DNA from: DASCNA01 sp036011305 | Lineage (GTDB): Bacteria > Verrucomicrobiota > Lentisphaeria > Victivallales > GWF2-38-69 | DNA length: 44,985 bases | Direction of reading: 5' to 3' | Assembly (NCBI GenBank): GCA_036011305.1 | Contig: DASCNA010000229.1 | Span: 1 to 44,985 of the forward strand | In this document: positions 35,771 to 44,719 of the stretch, one piece after another | How positions within the stretch are numbered: position 1 is the stretch's first letter | Layout of the letters: every line of letters begins with the position of its first letter | Notes under the pieces: generated by a model | Told to the model about the DNA's origin: nothing | Database searches by the model: none | The model's input: the letters and a program-made list of their open reading frames with translations, nothing else | Program-made: the position numbers and the translations under genes

Positions 35771-35811
35771 TAAAAAAAGAGTGAACAGTTATAAAATAAC
35801 TATCCACTCTT
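35771..35811 (-). terminator. Rho-independent terminator after rubredoxin
   Basis: On the minus strand a 16-bp stem (two G.U wobbles, arms 35796-35811 and 35777-35792, 3-base loop) is followed by a run of T residues. It lies about 30 bp after the rubredoxin stop codon and closes the ferritin/rubrerythrin/rubredoxin set. Confidence 0.9.
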
Positions 35812-35840
35812 GATATGCTTAAAATATAAAGCTAATCAGA

Positions 35841-35999
35841 TTAAACTTCTGAAAAACTGTCTGTATCTACTCCACATTCAGGACAGACCCAGTCTTCTGG
35901 GAGGTCTTTAAAAGCTGTTCCAGGTTCAACACCATTATCAGGGTCTCCGATTGCAGGGTCATATTCCCAGCCACATACATCACATACATATTTTTTCAT
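35841..35999 (-). CDS. Rubredoxin
   Basis: A 52-residue gene, short enough to be missed by simple length filters. It reads as a classical rubredoxin: MKKYVCDVCGWEYDPAIGDP at the start and DWVCPECGVDTDSF near the end, with the four Fe ligands Cys6, Cys9, Cys39 and Cys42. A GGAG lies 9 bp upstream of the ATG. It passes electrons to rubrerythrin and flavodiiron proteins. It is 31 bp downstream of the reverse-rubrerythrin gene and ends just before a terminator. Confidence 0.96.
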   Translation of the reverse strand: MKKYVCDVCGWEYDPAIGDPDNGVEPGTAFKDLPEDWVCPECGVDTDSFSEV

Positions 36000-36030
36000 T
36001 TTGTATTTCTCCTATATTTTACTGTTTTAA

Positions 36031-36585
36031 TTATTTTTGGAAATAACGGTTTAGTAATCCTTCAAACTGTTGTCCATGACGAGCTTCATCCTTGCACATT
36101 TCATGAACAGTATCATGTATAGCATCAAGATTTAATTGTTTAGCCCTTGTTGCCAAATCTTTTTTACCCTGACATGCACCATGTTCTGCTTCAACTCTGA
36201 CCTTAAGGTTGGTTTTTGTATCTGCTACTACAACTTCGCCTAGAAGTTCCGCAAACTTAGATGCATGTTCAGCTTCTTCCCAGGCTATACGTTTATAAGC
36301 TTCAGCTATTTCTGAGTATCCTTCTCTAGCAGCTTGGCGGCTCATTGCCAGATACATTCCAACTTCAGTACATTCTCCGGTAAAGTTTGCGCGTAATCCG
36401 TCAAGTACTTCTTCATCCACACCTTCTGCTACTCCGATTCTATGCTCATCAGCCCAGGTAAGTTTGTCTGCAGAATGAGTTTTTTCGTTAAATTTAGATT
36501 TTGGTGCCCCACATTGTGGACATTTGTTAGGTGCTTCTGTTCCTTCATGTACATAACCACATACTGAGCATACAAATTTATTCAT
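36031..36585 (-). CDS. Reverse rubrerythrin (NADH peroxidase type)
   Basis: This 184-residue protein has the rubredoxin domain at the N-terminus (Cys6, Cys9, Cys22, Cys25, in CSVCGYVHEG and CPQCGAPKS) and the diiron four-helix domain at the C-terminus (EECTEVGMYLAM-like, EEAEHASKF, DEARHGQQF). This is the reverse of classic rubrerythrin and is the form that acts as NADH peroxidase in clostridia. It is preceded by ferritin and followed by rubredoxin, so it is part of a peroxide-detoxification and iron-storage set. Confidence 0.94.
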   Translation of the reverse strand: MNKFVCSVCGYVHEGTEAPNKCPQCGAPKSKFNEKTHSADKLTWADEHRIGVAEGVDEEVLDGLRANFTGECTEVGMYLAMSRQAAREGYSEIAEAYKRIAWEEAEHASKFAELLGEVVVADTKTNLKVRVEAEHGACQGKKDLATRAKQLNLDAIHDTVHEMCKDEARHGQQFEGLLNRYFQK

Positions 36586-36623
36586 GTTATTCTCCTAAAT
36601 AAGCTAGTTTATTGCTATTTTGT

Positions 36624-37136
36624 TTATTTGTTATTTGTATCAATTGGTGTAAAAACTCTTTGAGAAAACTCTTTATCTAAAAGGAAAAAGCCTCCCGGAG
36701 ATTTTTCAGCCAAGCTTATTTGCTGAACTATTGTGCAAAAATTTGATTCTTCTTCAACCTGTTCACTGATGAACCATTGCAGATGCGCATTGGTTGCATG
36801 GTCTTTTTGAGTAAGAGCCATATCTACTAAATTGTTAATTCTGGCAGTTACAATTTTTTCGTGCTCATAAGCATCCTGAAATGCATCCAGAGGTGAGTTC
36901 CATGTTGACTTTGGTTTTTCAATTGCTTCAAGGATTACTTTTCCATTACGATCTTCAAGAAAATTAAATAGTTTCATTGCATGAGCTAATTCTTCCTGAA
37001 CCTGTATTTCCAGCCAATGGGCAAAACCGTTAAGATTTAAAGACTTAAGATATGCTGACATTGATAAATAAATGTATGAAGAATAAAATTCAAAATTTAT
37101 CTGTTCATTTATAGCATCCACCATTTTGGAATCCAT
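36624..37136 (-). CDS. ftn: Non-haem ferritin (FtnA type)
   Basis: This 170-residue four-helix ferritin oxidises and stores iron. Visible ferroxidase ligands are Glu16, Glu49 and His52 (in EELAHAMKL), with downstream Glu in YEHEKIV and EEESNF. The ATG at 37136 follows GGAG and is preferred over an in-frame upstream start at 37190, which lies within an operator-like dyad. It is 38 bp upstream of the reverse-rubrerythrin gene. Confidence 0.94.
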   Translation of the reverse strand: MDSKMVDAINEQINFEFYSSYIYLSMSAYLKSLNLNGFAHWLEIQVQEELAHAMKLFNFLEDRNGKVILEAIEKPKSTWNSPLDAFQDAYEHEKIVTARINNLVDMALTQKDHATNAHLQWFISEQVEEESNFCTIVQQISLAEKSPGGFFLLDKEFSQRVFTPIDTNNK

Positions 37137-37169
37137 TTTAACCAACTCCTTTTTTTTGTAATTGTCGTA

Positions 37170-37190
37170 ATGATACCTAAATTGTATCAT
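37170..37190 (-). promoter_or_regulatory. Dyad operator candidate before the ferritin gene
   Basis: A perfect 7-bp dyad, ATGATAC (37170-37176) and GTATCAT (37184-37190), with 7 central bases lies 34 bp before the ferritin start codon, overlapping the likely promoter. Its size and place suit a metal- or peroxide-responsive repressor of the Fur/PerR or DtxR/MntR type. The sequence does not match a named box exactly. Confidence 0.45.
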
Positions 37191-37227
37191 AATATATTCT
37201 TTTTAAAAAAATTTGCTAATTTTATAA

Positions 37228-37248
37228 TAAAATATTCTGAATATTTTA
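37228..37248 (-). terminator. 10-bp palindrome directly after the PNP gene
   Basis: TAAAATATTC (37228-37237) and GAATATTTTA (37239-37248) are perfectly complementary around one central base and abut the PNP stop codon. It is AT-only in the outer part. It could be a weak terminator or an operator; the one-base loop makes an RNA hairpin with a slightly shorter stem. Confidence 0.35.
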
Positions 37249-38082
37249 CTATGAATTATCCGCAAATAATTTTACTATTTCAGGTATTAATTTAGTCGTT
37301 AAAGGCATTATTCCATCAAGAGTTTCAATTACTTCTTTATGTGACAATGGATTTTTACTAATACCTGCGCAGTGATTGGTTATACAGGAAATTCCTGCTA
37401 CCTTCAGCCCCATTGCATTTGCCAGCATTGCTTCAGGGACAGTTGACATACCTACAGCATCTGCTCCAATAGTTTTAGCAAATTGAATTTCTGCTGGAGA
37501 TTCATATGTGGGACCGGAGAAGGCTAAATAGGTACCTTCTTTAACTTCAACATTAGTGTTTGCTGATGCTTTTTTGATTAGCTCGCGTAATTCTGGTTTC
37601 CACACTGTTGTCTGATCAGCAAATCTTGGTCCGAATTCTTCGTTGTGTGGGCCGGCAAGTGGATTTGAACCAATCATATTTATGTGATCTAAAATTATCA
37701 TTAAATCTCCAGGGTTATGAGAAATACCTCCGGCTGCATTTGTCAAAAATAAGAGCGAGCCTCCAAAGTATTTAGTTACATATGCTGGTATTACTACAGG
37801 AGTCCATCCTTCACCTTCATAATAATGTCTTCTGCCCTGGAAAATAAAAAATTCTTTTCCATTAATTTCAGCCAGAGAAAGTTTGCTTGCATGACCTACA
37901 ACTCCGGCTTTGCCTAAGCCGGTAATTTTTTCATAAGAAATTTCATCTTTAATTGTGAATGCTTTAATCACATCCCCCCAGCCGGAACCTAGAACAAAAC
38001 TTCCGAAAGGTTTTGCATTTGGCCAGTATTTTTTTATATCCTTACATGTCTGATTTAGTACTTCAATATTAATATTATCCAT
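37249..38082 (-). CDS. punA: Purine nucleoside phosphorylase (PNP-I type)
   Basis: This 277-residue enzyme splits inosine/guanosine with phosphate into base and ribose-1-phosphate. Recognisable parts are GSGWGD, GHASKLSLAEI, GRRHYYEGE (phosphate and base site), LTNAAGGI, the NMIGSNPL segment and VGMSTVPEA. The match is to the trimeric PNP-I group (PunA). GAGGTATC precedes the ATG. It is 22 bp after adenosine deaminase, and together they convert adenosine to hypoxanthine plus ribose-1-phosphate. Confidence 0.94.
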   Translation of the reverse strand: MDNINIEVLNQTCKDIKKYWPNAKPFGSFVLGSGWGDVIKAFTIKDEISYEKITGLGKAGVVGHASKLSLAEINGKEFFIFQGRRHYYEGEGWTPVVIPAYVTKYFGGSLLFLTNAAGGISHNPGDLMIILDHINMIGSNPLAGPHNEEFGPRFADQTTVWKPELRELIKKASANTNVEVKEGTYLAFSGPTYESPAEIQFAKTIGADAVGMSTVPEAMLANAMGLKVAGISCITNHCAGISKNPLSHKEVIETLDGIMPLTTKLIPEIVKLFADNS

Positions 38083-38104
38083 ATTTGATACCTCTTCTAT
38101 TTAA

Positions 38105-39325
38105 TTATAAAAGAATTTCTTTAGCTAGTTTGTCATATCTGTTTATTGCTTGTCGGACAAATTTTCTCTGCTCTCTATAGTCTCCGTAATAAAAGCATCC
38201 TTTAAAGCCGGCAATAACCAAATCTCTTAACTGATTAGCTGTAATGGAGAAATTATCAACAATCAGTGAGAGTTCGCGAGTAACAGTTGTACTGGATACA
38301 AGTCTGTTATCTGTGCAGATTGTGACTGATAATTTTTTATCAATCATTCTCTTAACTGGGTGGTTTTTAATATCCTTTATTGCCGGGATAGTTTGGAGGT
38401 TGCTTGTAGGGCAGACTTCTACAGATATTCTTCTGCCGGCAATATATTCTACAAGTGAATTTGAAAATTCTTCCGGTGCTCTGATGTCAGCATCTTTTAT
38501 TTCTGAAGCATCAAAGAGAAATGTACCATGACCGATACGGTTTGCATGACAGTCTGTAATAGCCTGAAAGATAGATTCAGCACCATATGCTTCACCTGCA
38601 TGTACGGTTTTTCCCATAAAGTTTTTGTGAACATATTTATATGCCTGTTGATGATCAATTGCCGGATATCCAGCTTCTTCTCCACAGAGGTCAAATCCTA
38701 AAATAGGCAAGTCTTTTTCATTTCTCAGTCTTACAGCGGCTCTTGCTAAATCCATGGATGCTATTTTAAATATATTTTTTAAAGGTGTGTACGGCAGAGA
38801 TTTTATTAAGTCTGCATAATAAGGTGAAAAGTGTTCATTAAAACATCTCATTGCACCGACAATAACGCCGTATTTAAAAGGTATATCTTCTCCTGAAATT
38901 ACTGCTGGTGCTTTCTCATGTTCTTTTCTAGCTCTTTTAAGGCCTTTATGGACAGCTCCGATTATACTTTCAAGAGATTGCATATTTTTATTAACAAGTA
39001 GTTGAGGTGCAAAACGCACTTCTAAGTATCTTACATTTTCGTTTATGTTATCAATTGCTAACTCGTAAGAAACTCTTTCCAAATTCTCTTCATTTCTTAA
39101 AACATCACATGTGTATGCAAAACCTGTCAGGTAGTCTGGAAGATCTTTGTAATGTTCTTTGAATACAAGTTCTTTTAAGCCTGTCTCTTCATAGGAAGGC
39201 AGTTTGATTTTCTCTTTTTTAGCCAACTCTATTAAAGTTGAAAGCCTTAATGAGCCGTCAAGATGTACGTGTAAATCAGTTTTGGGTATAAGTTCAAGGA
39301 ATTTATGTATATTTTTCATATCCAT
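38105..39325 (-). CDS. add: Adenosine deaminase
   Basis: This protein of 406 residues, an amidohydrolase fold enzyme, deaminates adenosine to inosine. It has the zinc motif HVH (His19, His21 in LHVHLDGS), the HAGEAYGAES segment, the VEVCPTSNLQT strand and TICTDNR with the final zinc-site Asp. Its length is larger than the usual 330-345 residues, mainly through an insertion around residues 145-195. The ATG at 39325 sits 5 bp after AAGGAGG and is preferred over the longer frame from 39349. Aminofutalosine deaminase is a less likely alternative. Confidence 0.9.
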   Translation of the reverse strand: MDMKNIHKFLELIPKTDLHVHLDGSLRLSTLIELAKKEKIKLPSYEETGLKELVFKEHYKDLPDYLTGFAYTCDVLRNEENLERVSYELAIDNINENVRYLEVRFAPQLLVNKNMQSLESIIGAVHKGLKRARKEHEKAPAVISGEDIPFKYGVIVGAMRCFNEHFSPYYADLIKSLPYTPLKNIFKIASMDLARAAVRLRNEKDLPILGFDLCGEEAGYPAIDHQQAYKYVHKNFMGKTVHAGEAYGAESIFQAITDCHANRIGHGTFLFDASEIKDADIRAPEEFSNSLVEYIAGRRISVEVCPTSNLQTIPAIKDIKNHPVKRMIDKKLSVTICTDNRLVSSTTVTRELSLIVDNFSITANQLRDLVIAGFKGCFYYGDYREQRKFVRQAINRYDKLAKEILL

Positions 39326-39485
39326 GTCTACCTCCTTAAATTTGAGCATTTATATAAAATATGATTATTTAAATATGGTAACAGAAATTTACTATATATA
39401 CATTGAGATGGTTTTTACAATTATTTTTACAAAATTACATGATATAAAAAATCACTCAAATCAGATATATAACCATATAAAGAAA

Positions 39486-39521
39486 TACCCTGAAAAAGCT
39501 CTTATAAGCTCTTTCAGGGTA
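39486..39521 (-). terminator. Terminator hairpin after the AOR gene
   Basis: A 15-bp stem (arms 39486-39500 and 39507-39521, one G.U pair on the minus strand) has a 6-base loop and is followed on the minus strand by ATTTCTTTATA, moderately T-rich. It sits 22 bp after the AOR stop codon and separates AOR/xdhC from add/punA. Confidence 0.8.
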
Positions 39522-39543
39522 GTGTAGTGTTAAGACAGAATTC

Positions 39544-41418
39544 TTACATTATTATTGTTTCTTGAATACCTCTGTGTATTTCATACCAATAGTCAAGTGC
39601 AGCTGTTTTCTTATCTTTTTCAAAACGGTCAAGCCACATATCAAGATTAGGATCTTCAATTTTATCTACATTTTTCTTCCTCTTGAGGAAAGTTATTATA
39701 TAGTCAATTGTCCTTTCTGATTCCCAGAATGTTGAAGCATTTCTGCTTATTATTCTTTCAGCTGTTATTTTAAGGTTAAGCTTGTATTTATCACCCATGC
39801 CGTAAAGAGCATCCATTATTTCAGGAATCATTTCTTCAGACCAGCCACGGTGGAATCTGCACATACCCATATTATCACTTGTCATTTCTCCGATAAGTCT
39901 GCCTGCGCATTGTTTGCCAAGCTCTCTTGGAGTAAGGTATTTATCTGCATAAACCATAAAATATTTACCCATCATAGGCATAGGAGCCAAGGCACCTGGG
40001 ACCCAATACTGATTTGGAACCATCCATCCATCACGACCATTTGGAATAAACACAAATGAGTCTAAGATTTTAGGATTCTTTTTAATCCTGGCCTGGTCAC
40101 GGGCGAATTTTCTGAAACCTTTGTCTACGTCCAGAAGACCTCGTTTTTCAATAATTGAGTCAAATAGTTCTACACCGACTTCTGCATTATGCATTGAAAC
40201 TTCAACAACGTTTTCCTTAGTGACATTAAAGTTAGGAATTTTTGTAACCCCTAGCTCTTCTTTAGTAAAATGGCCTTCTATCAGGCACTCCATAAGCCAG
40301 GCTATAACAGATCCTCCTGATATCCCGTCAAAACCAAGCATATCACAGTGGTGATTGAGCTTTTCTGCAGCACGCTGATCAAATATTCCACAAAGGGGGC
40401 CCATTGTTGCGTAAGGTTCATAATCTTTTTTAAACTTACCGTTCATTTTTTTACATAGAGCAACACATGGTTCTCCACATGTCATCTGTTGTTTTTTATC
40501 TATTGTTTCTTCGTTAAACTGCTTTAGATAATGATCAAGAACTAAGTTTTTATGCATGTCCACACGTTCTTCTTCAGTTGCATAAATACTTTTGTAATTA
40601 TAAGCAAACATTTTGCCTTTTAATGTTGTATAGTTAACACCAAAAGTTCCGCCTGTTTTGAATTTTGTTTCATAACGGTATTTAGCTGTAGCTTCCAGAT
40701 CTTTTGCAGCAAGTTTTTTCTGATACTTATTAACAAACCATTTATCTGCTACTTTACGATCTCTAAAGTCTTCATCGATAAACGTACCGCCGTAGACAAT
40801 CGCCACTATTCTATGTTCTTTGAACAACTGAGTACCAAGACCACCTCTTCCGGCCCAGGTATCAACATTATTTAGTTTGCCATTTTTTATAGTAACTGAG
40901 CCAATAGCCCCAAAATCTGAACTTTCTGCAGAAGGTCCTACTGCCAGAATACGTGGATCAGAACTATACCTGTCTCCAAAGCATTCATATGCATAATCCA
41001 TTAGGCTGTATACGCCTTTTCTTCCTTTATTCCAGATTTGATGAATGTTTATACGTTTCATTTCAACCTGAATTTCTTCTCCATGTACACGGTTGAGATA
41101 GAGTATGGAGTGTTGATGAGCTCTTCCTACGATAGAAAGCATATTAATACCAAGGTTGTCAAAAACCAGCCCTGCGCCACCCATTGAAGAAATGTAATAA
41201 TTTTTCCAGCAAGGAGATATTCCTGTAAAAAATAAGCGATTTGATCCTGGAAAAATTGAACCTGCTAATAAACCAACTCCCATATTTAGACTTTTCTTCT
41301 CGCGGGCCAGATATAGACCAAGGTCAATAGGTCCGAAGAAATCTCCTACTTTATACCTGTCTACTTTGTAAAAGCCTGTATTTGCGTGAATCGAAAGAAC
41401 TTTTTGATTGTCTTCCAT
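39544..41418 (-). CDS. Aldehyde:ferredoxin oxidoreductase family tungsto/molybdoenzyme
   Basis: This 624-residue protein of the AOR family binds a bis-pyranopterin W/Mo cofactor and a 4Fe-4S cluster. Family marks include GRGGLGTQL, GPSAESSDFGAIG and DGISGGSVIAWLMECL. Cluster cysteines are Cys314, Cys318 and Cys322 (TCGEPCVALC, CX3CX3C) and Cys520 (GMCRFHRG). It oxidises an aldehyde or related substrate, or reduces a carboxylate, with ferredoxin as partner. The substrate is not evident. A GGGAGAG lies before the ATG. It follows xdhC in the same operon, whereas AOR genes more often sit next to a small ferredoxin gene. Confidence 0.92.
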   Translation of the reverse strand: MEDNQKVLSIHANTGFYKVDRYKVGDFFGPIDLGLYLAREKKSLNMGVGLLAGSIFPGSNRLFFTGISPCWKNYYISSMGGAGLVFDNLGINMLSIVGRAHQHSILYLNRVHGEEIQVEMKRINIHQIWNKGRKGVYSLMDYAYECFGDRYSSDPRILAVGPSAESSDFGAIGSVTIKNGKLNNVDTWAGRGGLGTQLFKEHRIVAIVYGGTFIDEDFRDRKVADKWFVNKYQKKLAAKDLEATAKYRYETKFKTGGTFGVNYTTLKGKMFAYNYKSIYATEEERVDMHKNLVLDHYLKQFNEETIDKKQQMTCGEPCVALCKKMNGKFKKDYEPYATMGPLCGIFDQRAAEKLNHHCDMLGFDGISGGSVIAWLMECLIEGHFTKEELGVTKIPNFNVTKENVVEVSMHNAEVGVELFDSIIEKRGLLDVDKGFRKFARDQARIKKNPKILDSFVFIPNGRDGWMVPNQYWVPGALAPMPMMGKYFMVYADKYLTPRELGKQCAGRLIGEMTSDNMGMCRFHRGWSEEMIPEIMDALYGMGDKYKLNLKITAERIISRNASTFWESERTIDYIITFLKRKKNVDKIEDPNLDMWLDRFEKDKKTAALDYWYEIHRGIQETIIM

Positions 41419-41454
41419 GATGACTCTCCCAGTTAAATATTAATAGTTAATTCC

Positions 41455-42297
41455 TTAATTTTCTAATAAATCCAAACTATTCCAGTTATCAGAGGCATTT
41501 TTCTGGCCCTCCTGACCATACTTAATTGCCTGAAGCTCTGAAATAATAGATATAGCTATTTCATCCGGTGTAGAACCTCCTATTTTTAGTCCTATTGGTG
41601 TATATAGCTTTGACAGATCAAGTTTTTTGTCTTTTAAGTCGCCGCATAGCCTTTCAACCATTTTAACAGATTTTTTCTTCGAAGCAATTACACCGAGATA
41701 TTTTGGCTCTACATTAGATTCGAACGTTTTTTTCATTATAGTATAGTCCATCTCATGAGAATGCGTTGCTACTATAATATAAGCATTTTTTTCAATAGTA
41801 TTGTTATCAAAAATATTTTTATAATCACTTATTATTAATTGATCATTTTCTGTATAATTATCAGCCATTTTCTGCCTTGAATCAATAAGAACAAGATTAT
41901 AATCTAAAGGTTTCATATGATATGAAATAGATTTGCCTACATGGCCGGCGCCAAAAATATAAACGGTATCTTTATTTGGCATATATTCATAAAAAAGTGA
42001 TAGTTTACCCCCGCAGATCATACCGGTATCTACTGCATCAAGAATCTCATTGTTTTCTCCAAGTATATAATCTACTATGGAGGATTTTTTTGATGAAGTA
42101 ATAATTTTAGTTGACTCATTGGCAGCAATATACTCTATAGCTCCACCTCCGATAGTTCCAAATGTTTTACCATCATGAAGAACTATCATTTTTGCGCCTG
42201 GAATTTGAGGAGCGTGTCCCTCCTTTTTTATTATAGTAACGAGAGTAAAAGGAGTATTTAGATTTTGAAGTTCAATAATTTTTTCGTATATATTCAT
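41455..42297 (-). CDS. xdhC: XdhC/CoxI-family molybdenum cofactor maturation protein
   Basis: This 280-residue protein has the XdhC N-terminal domain (APQIPGAKMIV and GTIGGGAIEY, with the typical CGG in MICGGKLSLF near residue 95) and a C-terminal Rossmann domain (VYIFGAGHVGKS). XdhC proteins bind and hand over sulfurated molybdopterin cofactor to xanthine-dehydrogenase-type enzymes. Here no such dehydrogenase follows; instead the AOR gene begins 36 bp downstream, so XdhC may serve that enzyme or one encoded elsewhere. Confidence 0.92.
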   Translation of the reverse strand: MNIYEKIIELQNLNTPFTLVTIIKKEGHAPQIPGAKMIVLHDGKTFGTIGGGAIEYIAANESTKIITSSKKSSIVDYILGENNEILDAVDTGMICGGKLSLFYEYMPNKDTVYIFGAGHVGKSISYHMKPLDYNLVLIDSRQKMADNYTENDQLIISDYKNIFDNNTIEKNAYIIVATHSHEMDYTIMKKTFESNVEPKYLGVIASKKKSVKMVERLCGDLKDKKLDLSKLYTPIGLKIGGSTPDEIAISIISELQAIKYGQEGQKNASDNWNSLDLLEN

Positions 42298-42495
42298 AAA
42301 TATGTATCCTTAGATATATCTGTATCGTAATAATATAAATATAACATAAGTCTTAACGATAATTTATAAAGTGTATAAAGCTATTATTTGTGATTTTATC
42401 ACTGTATGAGTTGATGTATGCATATTGTAATATTTTGATTATTAAATAAAATCTTTATATAAACATGATAATAAAATATTGTATGGATTTTATGT
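42298..42495. promoter_or_regulatory. Divergent promoter region xdhC / adaptor genes
   Basis: The 198 bp between divergent genes are strongly AT-rich. A short dyad GTGAT-TTT-ATCAC lies at 42390-42402; it resembles a Crp/Fnr half-site pair but its spacer is one base too short. No sigma-54 motif was seen. Nothing else recognisable. Confidence 0.35.
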
Positions 42496-43467
42496 ATGAA
42501 AATTAAGAAGAAATATTTATGGTTAATTATAATTCTTATAATAATTGTAGTATTATTTTATTTTTTTTATTTTGTCGGAGCTTATACTTCAGACGCTTAC
42601 GTCAGAGCCAACTGGGTTGAAATCAGTCCTAGAATAGATGGTTATGTAGATAAAATAGTAGCAAAAAACAACCAGTTTGTTAAAAAAGGAGATACCCTTT
42701 TTATTCTTGATAGGTATCCGTATCAACTTAAAGTCAATAAACTTCAGGCTCAGCTTGATGTAGCAATTGCCCAGCGTGAAGTTTATAAGGATAATGCAAC
42801 GTCTCTTAAGAAAAAACTCAATGCTGTTTCTGATGAGCTAAAAATAATGGATATTGAGGCCAAACGTTATGAAAGTCTTAGCAAGGTTCATGCAGAATCA
42901 GTTCAAAAATATCAGGAAATTTTAGTTGAATTTAATGAGACAAAATATAAATATGAAGACATTAGCCAGCAGCTGGTACAGAATAAAGATATGTTTACTG
43001 AGCAGAATAAGCAAATAGAGCTTATAAACGCTGAACTAAATTTAGCTAAATATAATTATGCTAATACCATAATTAAAGCTCCATTTGATGGCTATGTTAC
43101 TAACATGTATTTGATGAGAGGGCAGTTCCTGCAGCAAGGAGAAGCTATTTTTGGAATTGCACAAACACAGGATTGCTGGATTGAGGCTAATTTTAAAGAA
43201 TGCTGGGTAGGAGAAGTAAAGCCTGGGCAGGAGGTATGGATCAGCAGTGATTTATATCCTCTAAGATTTTTCAGAGGCAAGGTAGCAAGTATAACGAATG
43301 CTGTAAGTCGCCTCAATACTCCTGGAATGATTCTTCCTTACATTAAACCGACGATTGACTGGGTTAGACTGCAGTATCGATTTACAGTAATAGTCAAAAT
43401 AATGGACTTGCCTAAGGATATGCATTTAAGAATGGGAGCTGATGCTAGAGTTTTTATATGGCTTTAG
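42496..43467 (+). CDS. HlyD/EmrA-like membrane-fusion adaptor
   Basis: This 323-residue adaptor has one N-terminal membrane helix (about 7-27), a lipoyl half-domain (VEISPRIDGYVDKIVAKNNQ), a coiled-coil hairpin (about 85-180), the second lipoyl half (IIKAPFDGYVTNMYLMRGQF) and a beta-barrel domain. It links an inner-membrane exporter to an outer-membrane channel, as EmrA does. It has only a weak ribosome-binding site. The next gene, 43 bp downstream, is a second adaptor-like protein; no permease or outer-membrane factor adjoins. Confidence 0.9.
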   Translation: MKIKKKYLWLIIILIIIVVLFYFFYFVGAYTSDAYVRANWVEISPRIDGYVDKIVAKNNQFVKKGDTLFILDRYPYQLKVNKLQAQLDVAIAQREVYKDNATSLKKKLNAVSDELKIMDIEAKRYESLSKVHAESVQKYQEILVEFNETKYKYEDISQQLVQNKDMFTEQNKQIELINAELNLAKYNYANTIIKAPFDGYVTNMYLMRGQFLQQGEAIFGIAQTQDCWIEANFKECWVGEVKPGQEVWISSDLYPLRFFRGKVASITNAVSRLNTPGMILPYIKPTIDWVRLQYRFTVIVKIMDLPKDMHLRMGADARVFIWL

Positions 43468-43510
43468 TAATTTTTATATATAATAATAAACAAATAGAAA
43501 GGGTGAAGAG

Positions 43511-44683
43511 ATGTTTAAAAGAACAAAGTTTTTAGCAATAACTGCCTGCGTATTCGGAGTTTTATTTTCAGTTACAGGACTGTTTGGAACTGAATTTACC
43601 GGTACTGCTCAGCCACTAATAACAAGTACAATGCACTTTGGCTCGAATGCTTCGTTTAATACTCCTCTGAAATATGTTGCTAAAGAAGGTTCATTTATTA
43701 AACCAGCAGTACTTGATGATAAAGGGAAAACAGTAGTCAAGGGCACGATATTAGCTGAATTAGATATTACATATTGGAAAGCAATGGCAGAGTCAAATAA
43801 AAGTGCTGTGTTAGCTGCAGAGCAGGAAATTACAACAGCTAAACAAAACTTGGTAAGATATCAAGATTTAACACGTACTAAGGAACCTGTGGCTGCTGTA
43901 CAAACTTATCAGACTACCCAGGAAACATATGCGCAAGCACTTTCTGCATATCAGGAAGCCATTGCTGATCTGGTTGAGACCGAACAAGTAATAAAAGCCT
44001 ACACTCTTAAAGCACCCTTTGAAGGAATTGTAGATAAAGTTTATTTAACTCACGGGCTTGCATCTGCTATCCCTACAGTTATACAGGTTTCTCAGCTAAA
44101 TCCTATGGGGATAAAAATTGTAATGACTAGAGAACAGGCAAATCAGATCAATGCCTATACGCCGATTACTGTTTCCAGTCCAGTTGATAATAGTCAGGTA
44201 AACATTGATTACGGTTCAGTTACTTTAACTAAAGACGGTATACTTGTTCAAGTACCTAATAGCAGAGTATATGGAGACACAATTGAATATAAAGGTAATA
44301 AAGTGCCTGTATTACGTGATTACAGTTCTATATCTAAATTTTATGTTGCCAAAAATTCAAAAGTTCTGGGCATTGAAAAGAGTGCAATTTTGAAAGATAA
44401 ATCTCAGAATTATGTATGGAAAGCTGATCCTGTTGGAAAAGGATATTTTACTGCCAAAAAAATAAATATAAATTTAATGAATTTAAATCATATAGTTGCA
44501 AATGGAATAGTTGAAGCTGCAAAATCTGATAATCTTGCATTAAATGATATATTACTTATGTCTGTGCCAAAAACACTGAAGGATGGAGATATTGTTTTCT
44601 GCCCTGCTGAAAGATATATTTTTATGCCTGGTGATAAAGTTAATGTAAAGATAGGTACACAGGTAACAGGTGCTGCAAAATAA
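43511..44683 (+). CDS. Second adaptor-like protein, secreted or anchored by N-terminus
   Basis: This 390-residue protein has an N-terminal signal peptide or anchor (about 1-27, FGVLFSVTGLFG). A lipoyl-like half (KGTILAELDI), a short coiled hairpin (about 90-155) and the second half (YTLKAPFEGIVDKVYLTHGLA) follow, then a long beta-rich part (about 190-390). It resembles RND-type membrane-fusion proteins but is distinct from the EmrA-like gene before it. A GGTGAAGAG precedes the ATG. The operon ends right after it at a good terminator. Confidence 0.82.
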   Translation: MFKRTKFLAITACVFGVLFSVTGLFGTEFTGTAQPLITSTMHFGSNASFNTPLKYVAKEGSFIKPAVLDDKGKTVVKGTILAELDITYWKAMAESNKSAVLAAEQEITTAKQNLVRYQDLTRTKEPVAAVQTYQTTQETYAQALSAYQEAIADLVETEQVIKAYTLKAPFEGIVDKVYLTHGLASAIPTVIQVSQLNPMGIKIVMTREQANQINAYTPITVSSPVDNSQVNIDYGSVTLTKDGILVQVPNSRVYGDTIEYKGNKVPVLRDYSSISKFYVAKNSKVLGIEKSAILKDKSQNYVWKADPVGKGYFTAKKININLMNLNHIVANGIVEAAKSDNLALNDILLMSVPKTLKDGDIVFCPAERYIFMPGDKVNVKIGTQVTGAAK

Positions 44684-44719
44684 TTACCTAAATTATAAAT
44701 AATTTGGGTAAAATATATG

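Noticed and set aside
42390..42402. GTGAT-TTT-ATCAC as a Crp/Fnr site
   Set aside because: The spacing is one base short of the TGTGA-N6-TCACA consensus and no Crp/Fnr regulator is nearby.
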